NCBI GenBank assembly: GCA_963920765.1
Contig: OY987247.1
Span: 20,246,471-20,310,470 of the forward strand
Length of the DNA: 64,000 bases
From: Ulota crispa
Taxonomy: Eukaryota; Streptophyta; Bryopsida; Orthotrichales; Orthotrichaceae
Direction of reading: 5' to 3'
The notes under the pieces were generated by a model, which did no database searches, was not told the DNA's origin, and saw only the letters and a program-made list of their open reading frames with translations. Shown piece by piece: positions 47,837-58,948 of the stretch. Each line of letters starts with the position of its first letter. The stretch's first letter is position 1. Made by a program: the position numbers and the translations under genes.

Positions 47837-48165
47837 AGGGTATATTTAAGGACGGATGTGTGAGGGTATATGTAAGGACGGATGTGAGAGCTGTAGGGCA
47901 TAGACATGTACATGCTCTTGAATGGGGACATGGATACCTACATGCTCTTGAATGGAGACATGGACACCTAGATGCTCTTGGGGACGTGGACATCCAAAAG
48001 GGACATGGAGTCCCGGATGCATGGATTACATTGAGACCAGGATGTTGTGGGTTACGTGAAGACGAGGATGCTATAGGTTACCTTGAGACTGGGATGTTAT
48101 GAATTGCATTGAGATCGGGATGCCATGGGTTACCTTGAGGCCGGGATGCCGTGGGGGTCTCAAAT
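47837..48165. repeat. Compound minisatellites (29, 30 and 26 bp)
   Basis: Three adjacent arrays. A 29-bp unit (GAGGGTATATKTAAGGACGG) occurs twice at about 47837-47893. A 30-bp unit (ATGCTCTTGAATGGRGACAT) begins at 47911, 47941 and 47971. A 26-bp unit (GGATGCCATGGGTTACCTTG-like) has GGATG at 48015, 48040, 48066, 48092, 48118 and 48144, period 25-26. The plus-strand frame through them (47809-48102) is repeat-derived. Confidence 0.85.
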
Positions 48166-48980
48166 TTCTTGGATGCTATGGGATTTAGACACCATGCTTG
48201 GGTTAGAGCACCTCTTGAATGGGGTTTTAGGGATTTAGGGCACATGTTATCAATCTTTATTGTTGACAAGCAGAGGTGAAGACCACAAGCAACTATCCTA
48301 CATGCCAATGGTATAAGGTACTACTTTTAACCCTTTAGGTACTTCAGTCACTATTGATGGAGGGAGGTGCTTTAGGAGTTTAGGAAACATTATAGGGCTA
48401 TATAGATAGGTTTTTAAGACACGACGATCAAGTTTGTTATTTCTTAGCGGGAATTTGTTGTGCTATGTCAAAGTGGGAAGGTGGTTTAGGGTTTAGGGAC
48501 ATGATAAGAGACAAACTAGCTCCTATTCAAGTTTTAGTGGTCAAGAACATTTATTTTGATCATGCATACATACAACCGATGCTAATAAGTTCAACCAAAT
48601 GCACAAATTGGTGAAAGTCAAATTATTTTTTATTACGGAATTTAATTTCAGTTTAGAGTTCTATTTTGTTGTCATGGGGTTTAGGGTTTAGGGTTTGACA
48701 TTGTTGGATTGTTTAGATAAATTATGGGGTTTAGGGGCAGGGCTCATGCATGGACCAATTTTGAGGGTCTTAGGGTCTTATTGGCTGATGGGGTTAAGGG
48801 TGACCTAGCTAAATGTCCTCTGAGGCCATCCTTTCAAACTGAATTTGTAGTGCGGTATCATTGTGCTTTGGCAAGGAGGCCAGCGGGTTTAAAGGGTGGA
48901 GTACCAAGCTGGGAGCATTGAATGATGGGTATTGTTTGTGGAGTACCCTTGGAGCACTTTTGTTGACAAGCAAAATGTAG
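48166..48980. other. No gene recognised
   Basis: Spacer with several TTTAGGG-like motifs. A 65-codon plus frame at 48724-48921 has no recognisable motif. Confidence 0.35.
48677..48696 (+). repeat. Longest telomere-like run
   Basis: GGGTTTAGGGTTTAGGGTTT, nearly three units of the plant telomere heptamer TTTAGGG. Two-unit runs occur at about 26172, 48485, 49088, 51128 and 62873, and single motifs are widespread. It is too short to be a former telomere. Confidence 0.9.
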
Positions 48981-50312
48981 TACCATGCTTACCACTCAAA
49001 GCCGTACATTTCTTAGTTTCAAACATGTTCTTCAAACTAAAGCAGAAACTTTGACATGTTGCACTTCAACCATTTCTAGAGCTAAAGGGTTTAGGGTTTG
49101 TGTAGCCATGGCATACAATATTGAAGAACATGCTGAAGTCATTGGAATGTAGAAAGCTGGTCAAAATGCCACTCAAATCGCAAAAATGCGCAACATGCCC
49201 AGGCAAACAGTTTATGACATGATTCACAACTACAAGGAAAACGGCACTGTGGTGACTCCTCTACACGCGTCTCAGCCCTCAAAGCTGTCTCCTAGGGACG
49301 TGCAAACATTCACACACAAAGTCTGAATAGAACGTTGGGCAACATTGCAAGATATTAGCAACCTATGCTCCACTCCTGCCAGCCCCTCGACTATTAGAAG
49401 GACTCTTTGTGCAGCTAGTCTCAATTCACAAATTGCAGCAAAGAAACCCTTCCTAACCAATAAATATAAAGCAAAGAGGTTGGAGTTTGCAAAACAACAT
49501 CTGCAATGGTTAGTTGAAGAGTGGAAACTTGTGGTATGGACCAATGAATCAACCTTTGAGATTGGCAAGAACAGTTGGCAATTTTGCGTCTAGCATTCCA
49601 TCAATGAAAAATACCTTCCAGAGTGCCTAGCACCTACCTTCAAGTCAGGACGCACCTAAGTCATGGTCTGGGTGTATTTGCCGGTTGCCAGAAGTCAGAA
49701 TTGGTTTACATGCCCCCCAAATGTCAGATCGCTATTGATTTTGCTAAAATTGTCTATGAGGGCCCGCTACTCTGCTTCCTAGGCTTTGTTTTTGGCAAAA
49801 TATTGATGGAAGATGGTGCACCTATCCACCGAAGCAATGTGCCAAAGGTTTGGCATGAAACAAGGATGATTACCAAGTCGGAGTGGCCCGCACAAAGTCC
49901 TGATTTGAACCCTATTGAAAACGTGTGGAAATTAATGAAAGACAGCAATTAGAAGCGTGGGGAGCGGCCCAAGAACAGCAATGAGATGCTCCAACCATTG
50001 CGGGAGGTCTGGGCCAGCCTTGACAGCACCCACTTAGAGCATCTAGTTGAAACTCTGCCAGCACAAATGCTTGCAATTGTTGATGCCAAGGGTGGAACTA
50101 CCTGCTGGTAGAAGAATTATTGCTCCACAACTTGTGGTGTAAGTCACTTGAAACTTTAGGCTAACCTTCTAGATATATGTAGCTATCTTCCCTCAAATTT
50201 TCAAAGCCATTGAGCAAGTTTTGTGCATGTAGTGAATTTTTTTGTCCCAAGTTTTGTGTGGTGGATATGGTCAAAAAGCGGAATGTACATTTTTGAGTGG
50301 TAGGGCACGGTA
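48981..50312 (+). mobile_element. Tc1/mariner element, 1.33 kb, TA-flanked
   Basis: The left end is TACCATGCTTACCACTCAAA and the complement of the right end is TACCGTGCCCTACCACTCAA. Both continue to GTACATT, giving inverted repeats of about 31 bp with one gap and a few mismatches. Both ends start at TA, the superfamily's target. The size is typical, and the enclosed plus-strand transposase relic occupies most of the element. Confidence 0.88.
49108..50111 (+). pseudogene. Tc1/mariner (DDE) transposase relic
   Basis: Begins at ATG 49108. An HTH-like N-terminus (AGQNATQIAKMRNMPRQTVY, about residues 16-35) is followed by IRRTLCAASL, KKPFLTNKYKAKRLEFAKQH and LVVWTNESTFEIG (first catalytic position: family W.DEs.F; Asp is Asn here). 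After a frame change near 49680 come KSELVYMPPK, ILMEDGAPIHRSN (second Asp) and WPAQSPDLNPIENVWKLMKD (the DLNPIE.VW box with the third acid), ending VDAKGGTTCW, then stop at 50111. In-frame stops occur at 49150, 49324, 49591 and 49657. About 330 codons, the normal family length, so the locus is full-length but dead. Confidence 0.9.
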
Positions 50313-52270
50313 CAATACACTCCTCCCAAGTATCCATACATGGACCACTTTATCCAGTCTCCTCTATGTTTGATTTATGTCTAGGATTGATTTTGTTTAG
50401 AATCCACTATACCAAAATTTCTTGTTGTCTATACAATCATGATTTGCAAGTTATTTACAGTGGCACATGATAAAATGTGGAGCATTTTAGGGGGGTTTAG
50501 GGTAAGGGGTCCAAAAAAAGGGACTCAATCAATTAACAACATTGTGTGTGGCCTTAGGGTTCAAGGGTGATTTCAGAGAATTTGCATTACTTGTGACGTG
50601 TTGATCTTTTGCACTGAAAGAGGCAATTTTAGCTTAAACCGACATGTGGATCCTTCAACACTACTTAAGGTGTGGCTTCCATCAATGCCTTTGCAATTTT
50701 GTACGTTCATTGCTAATGGGTTTTGCAGTTTTGCATTGTTTAGAGTTGCATGTTTAGATCAATCCAATATTGGATTCAAGGGTTATGCTAAAAGCAAATC
50801 ATAGATGGAGGGTTTGCTCAAAGCATTATCTTTTGTAATTGCTCAAAGCAATACATATAGGGGGATTTGCTGCAAGCACCGTTCTTGTAAATGCTCAAAG
50901 CAATGGACATGGTAGTAGAGGAGGAAAGGAGGCACCAGTTGGAAGTGTCATCTAGGGGATGTTTGGGTACCCAGCGGTGGCTATTCACTACCACCAAACA
51001 AAAGTTTGGGTGAGTTTATCAATGCACCAGGGATCAAAAAGGGTCTTGGATTTAGAATTTGTTGTTTGGGTTAGAAATGGACATGCTTTTTAAGGATTTA
51101 GGATTTAGGATACAATAAGTAAGCTTCAGGGTTTAGGGTTTAGGCGTCAATGGTAGCTCTAAAAGAGGCCAGGTAGTCTTATATATGAAATGAGTCCTAT
51201 TTGTGCTTTAGGCATGTCTATTGGGATCAGGAGTAAGCAAACCAATGCTTCAAGCGGAAAAATGAGATCCGGTTTAGGATCTTTGGATAAGAAAGGGAGC
51301 TTCAAGCCATATGTAGGGGCTGGAAGTCACGTTTTTTAAGCCAAACAAACAAGTAGCTTGGAGCAATGTAGAGTTTGCCACTTGTTGGTCCAACACTAAT
51401 ACTGAGCAACCATGTACGAGTTGCACAATGGCTGCAATCCAAACACAAGAGTGACGTTCATTGTACGTACAGATGACACGGAGAAAGAAAGTTCAGTTCC
51501 AAATCATTGACTTCAGGGAAAATCCAACTGAAGGGTGGCCATGCTGTTTGTATTGTTTATCGTGTGCAACATCCAAGGTGACTCTACAATTTTGCTTTGG
51601 TTTAGGGTTCATTGATGACATACTCTTGATTCACATAGACACAATATTTTGACTTACTGAATATCCAAGAGGGTCTAGGGTTAAAAATAAACTTACGCGC
51701 GTGAATACTAATATAGGCATTATGTTGGGTCAGCCCCTCTTAGTTTTGGCACGACGACAAATATTTTTCCCACAGTAAGCAGGTTTGGGGACTTAAGGGT
51801 TTGGGGTCTGAAGGTCTCTTCAATCGATTCGGTTTAGGGTCTTATGCCTCTGGTGAGACTTCTGCAAATATCTTGCCCTTGACGTTTCAAAGACACAACC
51901 ATTTTTGGTTATTGTTTGTTTTTTCTCGAAAAGGAACATGCAAGGGACATCGAGCCAACGATGCACCAAGTGTATTTGCACTAACTCAACGTTGACTTGT
52001 CTTGTTTAGGGTTGGAGGTCTAGAGCAAGGCCAAATCCCTCTCGGAGATTTTGGCTACTTCAAGCCTTTCACCGCCCCCCTCCAAAGATGGGTCTTTCTT
52101 CATGACCATGCTCCAGGGTTTGACGAGTTCTAAGGCTAAAGACCTATCATTTTAGGAAAATCCTTCTTGATGTGGCAAGAGGCACACTACCTTTATTGAG
52201 GGGTTCAAGGGCACACCTCTAGCAACATAGATATTGAGTAGTTAGGCAATGCTACTTTCAACCTTAAGGC
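50313..52270. other. No gene recognised
   Basis: Spacer with plus-strand TTTAGGG-like motifs (50496, 51128, 51600 and 51830). A short repetition of 'gctcaaagcaatNNacat' with 'tttgctNcaagc' lies at 50812-50915. Frames are short and unsupported. Confidence 0.35.
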
Positions 52271-52931
52271 TTAACCCCCAAAGGACCCTGAGGATAGAAC
52301 ATGTCCTCAGTCAATTTTTGAAGTTAAATAAAGCCTTGCCAAATTACCATTTTCATTGGTTCATAGTTTTGAGAAAGTCCTCTTTGGAGTTTAGTTTTAT
52401 CTTCAGCAATCTGATTTTGCAAATGATTGGTTATAATTTTTCTATCCAAGATTTTTGTGCACGGGTGTTTGATCAATCTTAACTTCATGTAGTGTCAAGG
52501 GGTCTTGGGAATGAGCCTCAAATACACTAGATCTTTGAGAAAAAACCAAATTATTTAGAAATTGATTTAAAAAAATTGTAGAGTAGAGTTTGAGAAGTTG
52601 TAAATTGATTAGGACTATGCATGTTTAGCCCTCTAACCTCTTGTTTTTTTGGTGACCAGGTTTTTAAATTTGACACATGAAAAGAAGGTTGAAAAACTTC
52701 AAATCACTTTCACAATTTTAGCACCCTTGTGATCATACATTGGGATCTTTCTATCCATAAGAGATATTTGTTGTGTTTTCTTTCTTATTGTGATCTCTAA
52801 CATGCCTAGTTTTATTTCATATGGTTAGAATTCAAAAGGAAGTAGTACAACTTATCAAAATGATAATTGTTTGTTCAAATTAGAGCAAATTCCTAGGAGC
52901 TCTAGAAATCCAAGGGTCCTTTAGGGGTTAA
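52271..52931. mobile_element. TTAA-bounded TIR element, 661 bp
   Basis: The left end TTAACCCCCAAAGGACCCT and the complement of the right end TTAACCCCTAAAGGACCCT match at 18 of 19 positions, both starting on TTAA. This is the clearest terminal repeat of the group. The interior is AT-rich and without coding capacity. I could not align the interior to subfamily A or B. Confidence 0.8.
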
Positions 52932-53258
52932 AAAAGGTCATGACAATATTGGTGTTCCAAAGACTAAAGATCTACGTACAAATAGATGCTTTTGCCGAGC
53001 AAAATGATATTCTCTCGGAGTGTCTCAACTATGCACAAGAAGGCCATGGTCGGACTGATGTTCACGCTCAGGTGTTATGGTACATAGGGAACCACACATA
53101 TGCTTGGATCTAATTGGGGTTTTTTGCATGTTATAGGCAACTACACAAGAGCATATGAAACAAAGCAAATAAGTGTTCATAACAATTGGGCTGGGGTGTA
53201 GAGTCAAAAAAGCTTTTTTTTTTTTAAGGGTTGAGGGTGTTGTCTTTGACTCTCTGGG

Positions 53259-54203
53259 TTAACCTCTAAAGGATCATTGTCCCTACAAGGGACAATGGGA
53301 CTTTTGGGCATGCACTGATGGCTACATTACTTTGCGTGATTGTTTGAAACTTTTATTGAAGATGGTGAAATTTAAGGATCTATGTGGGCATCTAGTTCTT
53401 TTTGCATTCTGACATTTAATGAAGAAATAACGCATCAATTTAGGAGAACATGCAAGATTGGGCAACCAACAACTTTTTGGAATATAAAGTTTTTTTAAAA
53501 GAGAAATCTGGAATTGGTTCTTTAGATTTATATATGTGCGGACCTTTGAATCATTCAAATTTGATTTATGAACCGTGAAAGATTTTAGTTTGTGGGCAAG
53601 TACGAGACTCCCATACCATCATTCCATTTCTCCCTTGGTACTTTACTTTTTTGTGCTGTCTGTGAATTTTTTTTTTGACTCTTTTTTTTTCAAGTTGTAG
53701 TAGACTAAGATTCCTTGGTTTTTGCCATTTTGGGTGAATGTAATTCATGTTTCTCAATTTTACATAAACCCTCCAACATTGCCTAGTGTATTTGCAAATT
53801 TCATGGTCTCATGGCATAGCAAGCTTTTACAAAGTACAATCTATAGCTCCAATTTGTTTGAAAGTTCTCCCACACTTACCTAACTTGGTCTTCTACATGG
53901 GAAAAATTTACCTCAACTTTGCGTAGAGCAATATTTTTGATCTAAGGGTAATTAAAGGCTTCTAAATTTTTTGGGTTTAGGGAATAAGACTTTTCTTTCT
54001 ACTTCAAATGTCAAAATCTCTCACTCCACTACATCTAGAACAAGCTGATTTTTCTCCCACAAGTACCTTCCATAGTCTAGGGTTTTGGGTTATGGTTGGA
54101 TTTCCAAACATGGCTGTTTTTCCTACCTTTCTACTCATTCCCCTAGAAGTGGCAGTTTTCAGTAACTTTCATGGAAAAAAGGGCTTGGTCCTTTAGGGGT
54201 TGA
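53259..54203 (+). mobile_element. TTAA-bounded TIR element, subfamily A, 945 bp
   Basis: The left end is TTAACCTCTAAAGGATCATT. The right end complement is TCAACCCCTAAAGGACCAAG, so the right TTAA has mutated to TTGA. The interior is homologous to 61631-62743 and, inverted, to 60840-61127: GGACAATGGGACTTTTGGGC, GCGTGATTNT, CATTTAATGAAGAA and CAAGATTGGGCA recur in order. The near end contains a small palindrome, TTGTCCCTACAAGGGACAA. It codes for nothing recognisable. Confidence 0.75.
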
Positions 54204-55826
54204 TTTTAAAGGTTTGAGGTTTAAGTCATCTTGGTGCATTGTGTATACATCATGGTATACATTGTCCCTCAGAGGGTTAGCGTGTAAAAATATAAAGCAA
54301 TGGGTCTAGGATAAAGTAATTTTTGGAGTTTAGGTATTATAATATGTATATTTTACTTTTTTTTTTAACACGCTATCATTTTATAGGTTTATAGCTTGGA
54401 TTAATAGAGAGGGTGCTTGCATTACTTATATTTGTAAATTTATATGAATAAATGGTACAATAATTTAGATTAAAAAAAAAGTGACTACAATTTATGTCCC
54501 ACGTACATTAAAATTCTTTCAAACCTTTTTTTTCCCCACTAATGACTACTTGGTTACAACTAGAAACTAACATAAAAGTGTAGTCAATACTACTATTGTA
54601 TCTTTAGTAAAAAGTGTCAATGACACTTGTTTACTTGGAAGGTATAAAAATATTAAACACTTTAGATATGCCACTTACAAGGCAACATTGTTCAAAAATT
54701 TGGCAAAAATAAAAATAAAAAGGGGTTTGGGATATCCTAGGTCTAATCTTTTTCTATTTGGGCCTTTTTTTTCTATACCCTACAGCAATGAGAAGACATG
54801 TCATTGCATTTGCATACCCTATAGTATCAAAAAGCAAACTATAAAATTTATCTCAAATGTTCTTAAGGCACCCTATCATTTGTTTGCACGTTGTTTTCTA
54901 TTGCCATCACTCACTGCCTTCCTTGAGCATTGTTTGTACCCAATTAGGGGCTTCTTGGTGGGCAAGAAATTGTTGTTCTTGGCCATTGGAAACAAAGTAG
55001 TAAGTCGAATGTTGCTGTCTCTAGATTCACAATAAAAAAAATGTATCTTCTTGTATCTCATTGCAATGGTTTTGGGACAAAATACTCAAATTGGCAAAGT
55101 GGTGAAATGACGGATTGGGTCTAAGGTCTTAGGGTTTCTAGATTTCATATGTGGTCCCCAACATAATTATCCAATTTGAATCAATACGTTCAATTTTTTC
55201 AAAGAAATGGATGCAAGGATGACATACACTTTATTTTCATTCCCGGGTTATTGTTTAGGACATTTTTACGTGCCATAGTAGTTAGGGGTGGGCAACTCAT
55301 CTCACCACATGTCCATTGATGCGTGAACAAGGGTAGAAGATCATTGTTTTTTCACTTGCCATGCAAGGTTCAAGAGTTTGGATGAGTACCATAGAGAGTT
55401 CTAGCCTAGGCATTTTGAATTCTGAAAAACAATTGGAGCTCTAATTATCATTGAATCTGAGCGCCACATTGAAATAAGTGCAGCATATCTTGTTAGAGAC
55501 TTGGAAAGCAAGTTAAAGACAAAACACCAAATTAACTTATTGCAGTACGATGGCAATTCAGGAGGCACCGATTTGAGTAAGGTGTATACACAAAGCCATT
55601 GTTGTAATGACCTCCGCCGTCTCCCAAGGGGAAGGTCGGCCCACCTTGCAGTTTAAACTGACCAGGGCTCACGCCCCCTCCAAAATATAAATGATTATTT
55701 CCATTTGTCTCAATTGTCCCCGTCTCCAATAAAGCTCCTGTCTTTTGTCCCTTTGTTGTCTAGTTCGTGCAACTCCTCCATATAGTATAGTCGAGCCTCT
55801 TTTATTTTCATTTCTATTGTATCATC
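54204..55826. other. No gene recognised
   Basis: AT-rich spacer. The frames at 54688-55035 and 55532-55729 have no recognised motif. Confidence 0.35.
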
Positions 55827-57060
55827 ATGGTTTCTGCTTTGCTCATCGCTCAGTTCCGTAAGAGTCTAGAGATTTTGGTGTGGACTGCCATGAGAGACAA
55901 GGCGTGGTCCAAAAAGGCACAGTTGGGAGCATTTTACAACATTTTGCATTTATAGGTGGATTACAAGGATTCTGCAGAGTTTGTGGAGAACATGCTTGTG
56001 GTGAGCAAAGGGCACAACAAGTTTTACAGCAAGGTGTGGGGTAGGAAGATCGTTTGGGATGCCAAGGTCCTGGAACATCTTGGTTGGAGAGGTTCAAATT
56101 TGGTAACACTCTTGAAAGGCACGCAATTGCCAAAGTCCTATTGTGAGGTCATTGTCGGGGTCAAGGAGGGACCGTCCGGAAAATCAAGCGTCCATGATGG
56201 CATCATCCAATTTTGAGTCAAAGGTATCATGTCCGGGTTGGGATTCTATTGCAACATGGCGGATGTGAAGGAGAACAACGTGGGACTGATCCAGGCAGTC
56301 ACAGACGGGCAAGAAGTGGACTTGGTTGATTTCATTTCTCAAGCGTTTGAACTTGAGTTCAAGAAGCTCAGTCATGCAAAGCGTTTACGAACAACAATGG
56401 GATCCTTCCTGTCATGGTTCATCAAGGAATTCTTGCGCTTGAATCCTACGGAGTCTCTTCTTCTCACCCGGCGCAAAAGTTCTCATTGGACACCTCTTTT
56501 GACATATCAAACCCCTTGTTCTAAATATCCGACCTCCCCTCCTACCACGTATCAAAGTTTTCCGACAAAACGTTAAAAAGGGCCGCTTTTCACTTCCGCC
56601 TTCCCGTCTCCACCATACGGCCGTCCCGCGGCTCTAGTATCCATCAACAAGTTTCATCTAGTAGGTGATATGTCATTTCCCGTCTTGCTTTCAGTTTTTC
56701 CGAGTGGGAGGTCAAGCCAACCAGTCCACTCTCTCCTCCGACTTTGTCTTGTGGTATACGGCTTCCATGGCATCCATTGCCGTCTTATCCAGAGATGGGC
56801 AAGGGCAAAGCTCCCTGGATGGAGTCCTCCATTGCAGGAATCCGCGAGGTCGTAGTGATCCCGGATGTTCTAGAAGAATGGGAGAGCCTCTGCAAGGAAC
56901 TCTTGGATGTCCCACAACAACAATTCTAGATGGCGCACGAGCTAGTTTCAAGGTTGCAAGCCATCATCGCCAAAAAGGATAAAGAGATATCTAAACTTCA
57001 AGCCAAGCTCCGTGAACAAGTGGAGCAAGTGGAGCAGGTTTAGATCCGAGAGCAGTAAGA
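55827..57060 (+). pseudogene. Relic of a plant-transposon-protein-like ORF with coiled-coil tail
   Basis: From ATG 55827 a single frame runs to 56576, broken only by TAG at 55953 and TGA at 56214; the sense on both sides of each stop is coherent. It contains RDKAWSKKAQLGAFYNIL, KFYSKVWGRKIVWDAKVLEH (pattern of the 'V.G..(I/V)..(S/D)...IN..LG' core of putative plant transposon proteins, PF20167-like) and IMSGLGFYCNMAD with LIQAVTDGQEVDLVDFISQA, like that family's later '..LL.A.LTG..(I/V)....I'. A second frame from 56744 gives VIPDVLEEWESLCKELL, then past a stop MAHELVSRLQAIIAKKDKEI and KLQAKLREQVEQVEQV, a clear heptad coiled coil. The family match is by pattern only. This is probably a Gypsy-associated or other mobile ORF. 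Confidence 0.4.
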
Positions 57061-57101
57061 TCACAAAGATGTCTCGGATGCCTCGGAAGGAGTTGGAGCA
57101 G

Positions 57102-57347
57102 CTTTGCAATCAATTTGCAGTCCAGCGGTTCAAGGAGTAGTAGGGAGGGCACCATAGAAGTGGGTGGCAAGGTTTTTGCGCAATGGACTGGGGAAGTTTT
57201 TTGAATTGGGTCGGACCGGTCTTTCTTTGCAATCAATTTGCAGTCTAGCGGTTCAAGGAGTAGTAGGGAGGGCACCATAGAAGTGGGTGGCAAAGTTTTT
57301 GCGCAATGGACTGGGGAAGTTTTTTGAATCGGGTCGGACCGGTCTTT
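57102..57347. repeat. 123-bp tandem duplication
   Basis: The copies 57102-57224 and 57225-57347 (starting CTTTGCAATCAATTTGCAGT) differ at only a few positions, so this is the youngest duplication in the window. The length is 41 codons, so it keeps frame. It lies at the 3' end of the relic above, and the plus frame reads AVQGVVGRAP-stop-KWVA and FLRNGLGKFFE in both copies. Confidence 0.9.
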
Positions 57348-58948
57348 CATTGTATTTTGACCACCATGCTTCAATGAAAACCACTAGCAAGTATCTTAGA
57401 GTTTGTTCATTCATTTCTTGCATGTATTTAAAAAAAAATTTAAGTCATAACAAAGAGAACCAAAATAGGTACATGGCACCTTTTCAGGGACCATTTGCGC
57501 TCAAAGTTAGAAATTGTGAAACAATAGACGGCACCACCTTGCCCTAGGGTAAAGGGACAAATTGTGCCTTGAGCCTTTGAAGGGTGTTTGATCACATCCT
57601 TCTCCAAAGTGGTAAACCAGATCAAGGTCTTGGAATCCAAATTTGTATTTAAAAATTCCAAATAACATTTCCCAGTGGTAAATATTCAAAGGTGCAAGGG
57701 GGCAAATGTAGAATCTAGGACAATATTGTAAACCTCCTTGCAAAGAAAAGAGGTTTTTGGGGAAGGATATGGCGGTCAATTTTTCATGCTTTTGGTTTAG
57801 GGGAACAATGAAGTTTTCCATTTGAGGACCAAACCAAGACAAACACCCTAAATATGGGGAAAAGGTTTCAAGAACTTTGGATTGTCGACGCATGTTTCAA
57901 TATGAGCAATTCAATTGGTGCATTGTTCAAATTGTAACCCCGCTAGTTGTTTGGCCATTTTCTATTAGGTTTGAGATTTAGGGACATATGTTATGGTTGC
58001 ATGGCAGCCAATTGCCACATGTTTGGAAAAAATGGTGCAATGGACCTACCTACAATTGCTAACCAAAGTGTCCAATGAAAAGAGATTCTAAGGATTTTGG
58101 GGGTACCACAAGCTTAGTACCATGCAAAGTACGGGCCCACCACCTAGTGTTATCCTTTTTTGGAGAAGGTTTTCTAGGATATAGAGTTTAGACCATTCAG
58201 TCTTTCATGTTTCAAGGTCACTAGAACATAGGCATTTTCTGGCAAATCAGCACGGCGTGATGGATGAGAAAGTGGATGTTAGTGCGTAAGGGTTTAGGGC
58301 GTCAGCTAGACAAACAAGATAATTGGTGCATTTTGAAGACAAGGCTCTTGTTGCTAAGATCAAATGATGGTAATTTGCATGCGGTCATTCAATTTCAGAC
58401 GTTTCTACTACGGCCATGGTAGGTCTCCAAACAAAGAACATGGAAGACATATGCCGCAATCAACTTATGTGCGTCTTCTATTTATTGGATGCACCTAAGT
58501 GTTGTGATTCCAAAATGGGTTTCGATGTTTATATCACAAACAACTAATACCAGGGAGACATCAACTACCAACGTGCAAGAAACGACCGTCACACAAGGGA
58601 ATTTGAGACATCAAAAATCCAAGAAGTTCCCAAAACAAGTGGAGGCTTCCCGTGGTTCAGGGTAGTTCAAGCTTTGGGTACAACACGCAAAAGTTGTAAC
58701 TAAAAATGTGCTCGGGGATTATTGATGCGGTTAGGCAAGTCAATCACCGATTTAGGATGGATTTGGGGTGGGTGGCCCCCACGGCATCCATCCCCTCATG
58801 GATGTTGCGATACCAACCTGAAAATCAGACAATCAATTATTGCGTTCAGGTACAAGTAATGATATAAAAAGAAACTTCCAAGACATCATGCACCAGCAAT
58901 TCTCCATTTAGGAGTTTAGCATGATGTTTTCATACTTAGATTTTGTAA
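57348..58948. other. No gene recognised
   Basis: Spacer. The 128-codon minus frame at 57507-57893 has no motif I know. A possible hairpin with GGGTGG/CCCCCAC lies near 58765-58800. Confidence 0.3.

Noticed and set aside
47809-48102. 97-codon plus-strand frame with HALEWGHGYLHALEWRHG
   Set aside because: Derived from the 30- and 26-bp minisatellite units.
56991-57374. 127-codon minus-strand frame with a repeated 41-residue block
   Set aside because: The repeat comes from the 123-bp DNA duplication. The plus strand carries the more convincing coiled-coil frame just upstream.
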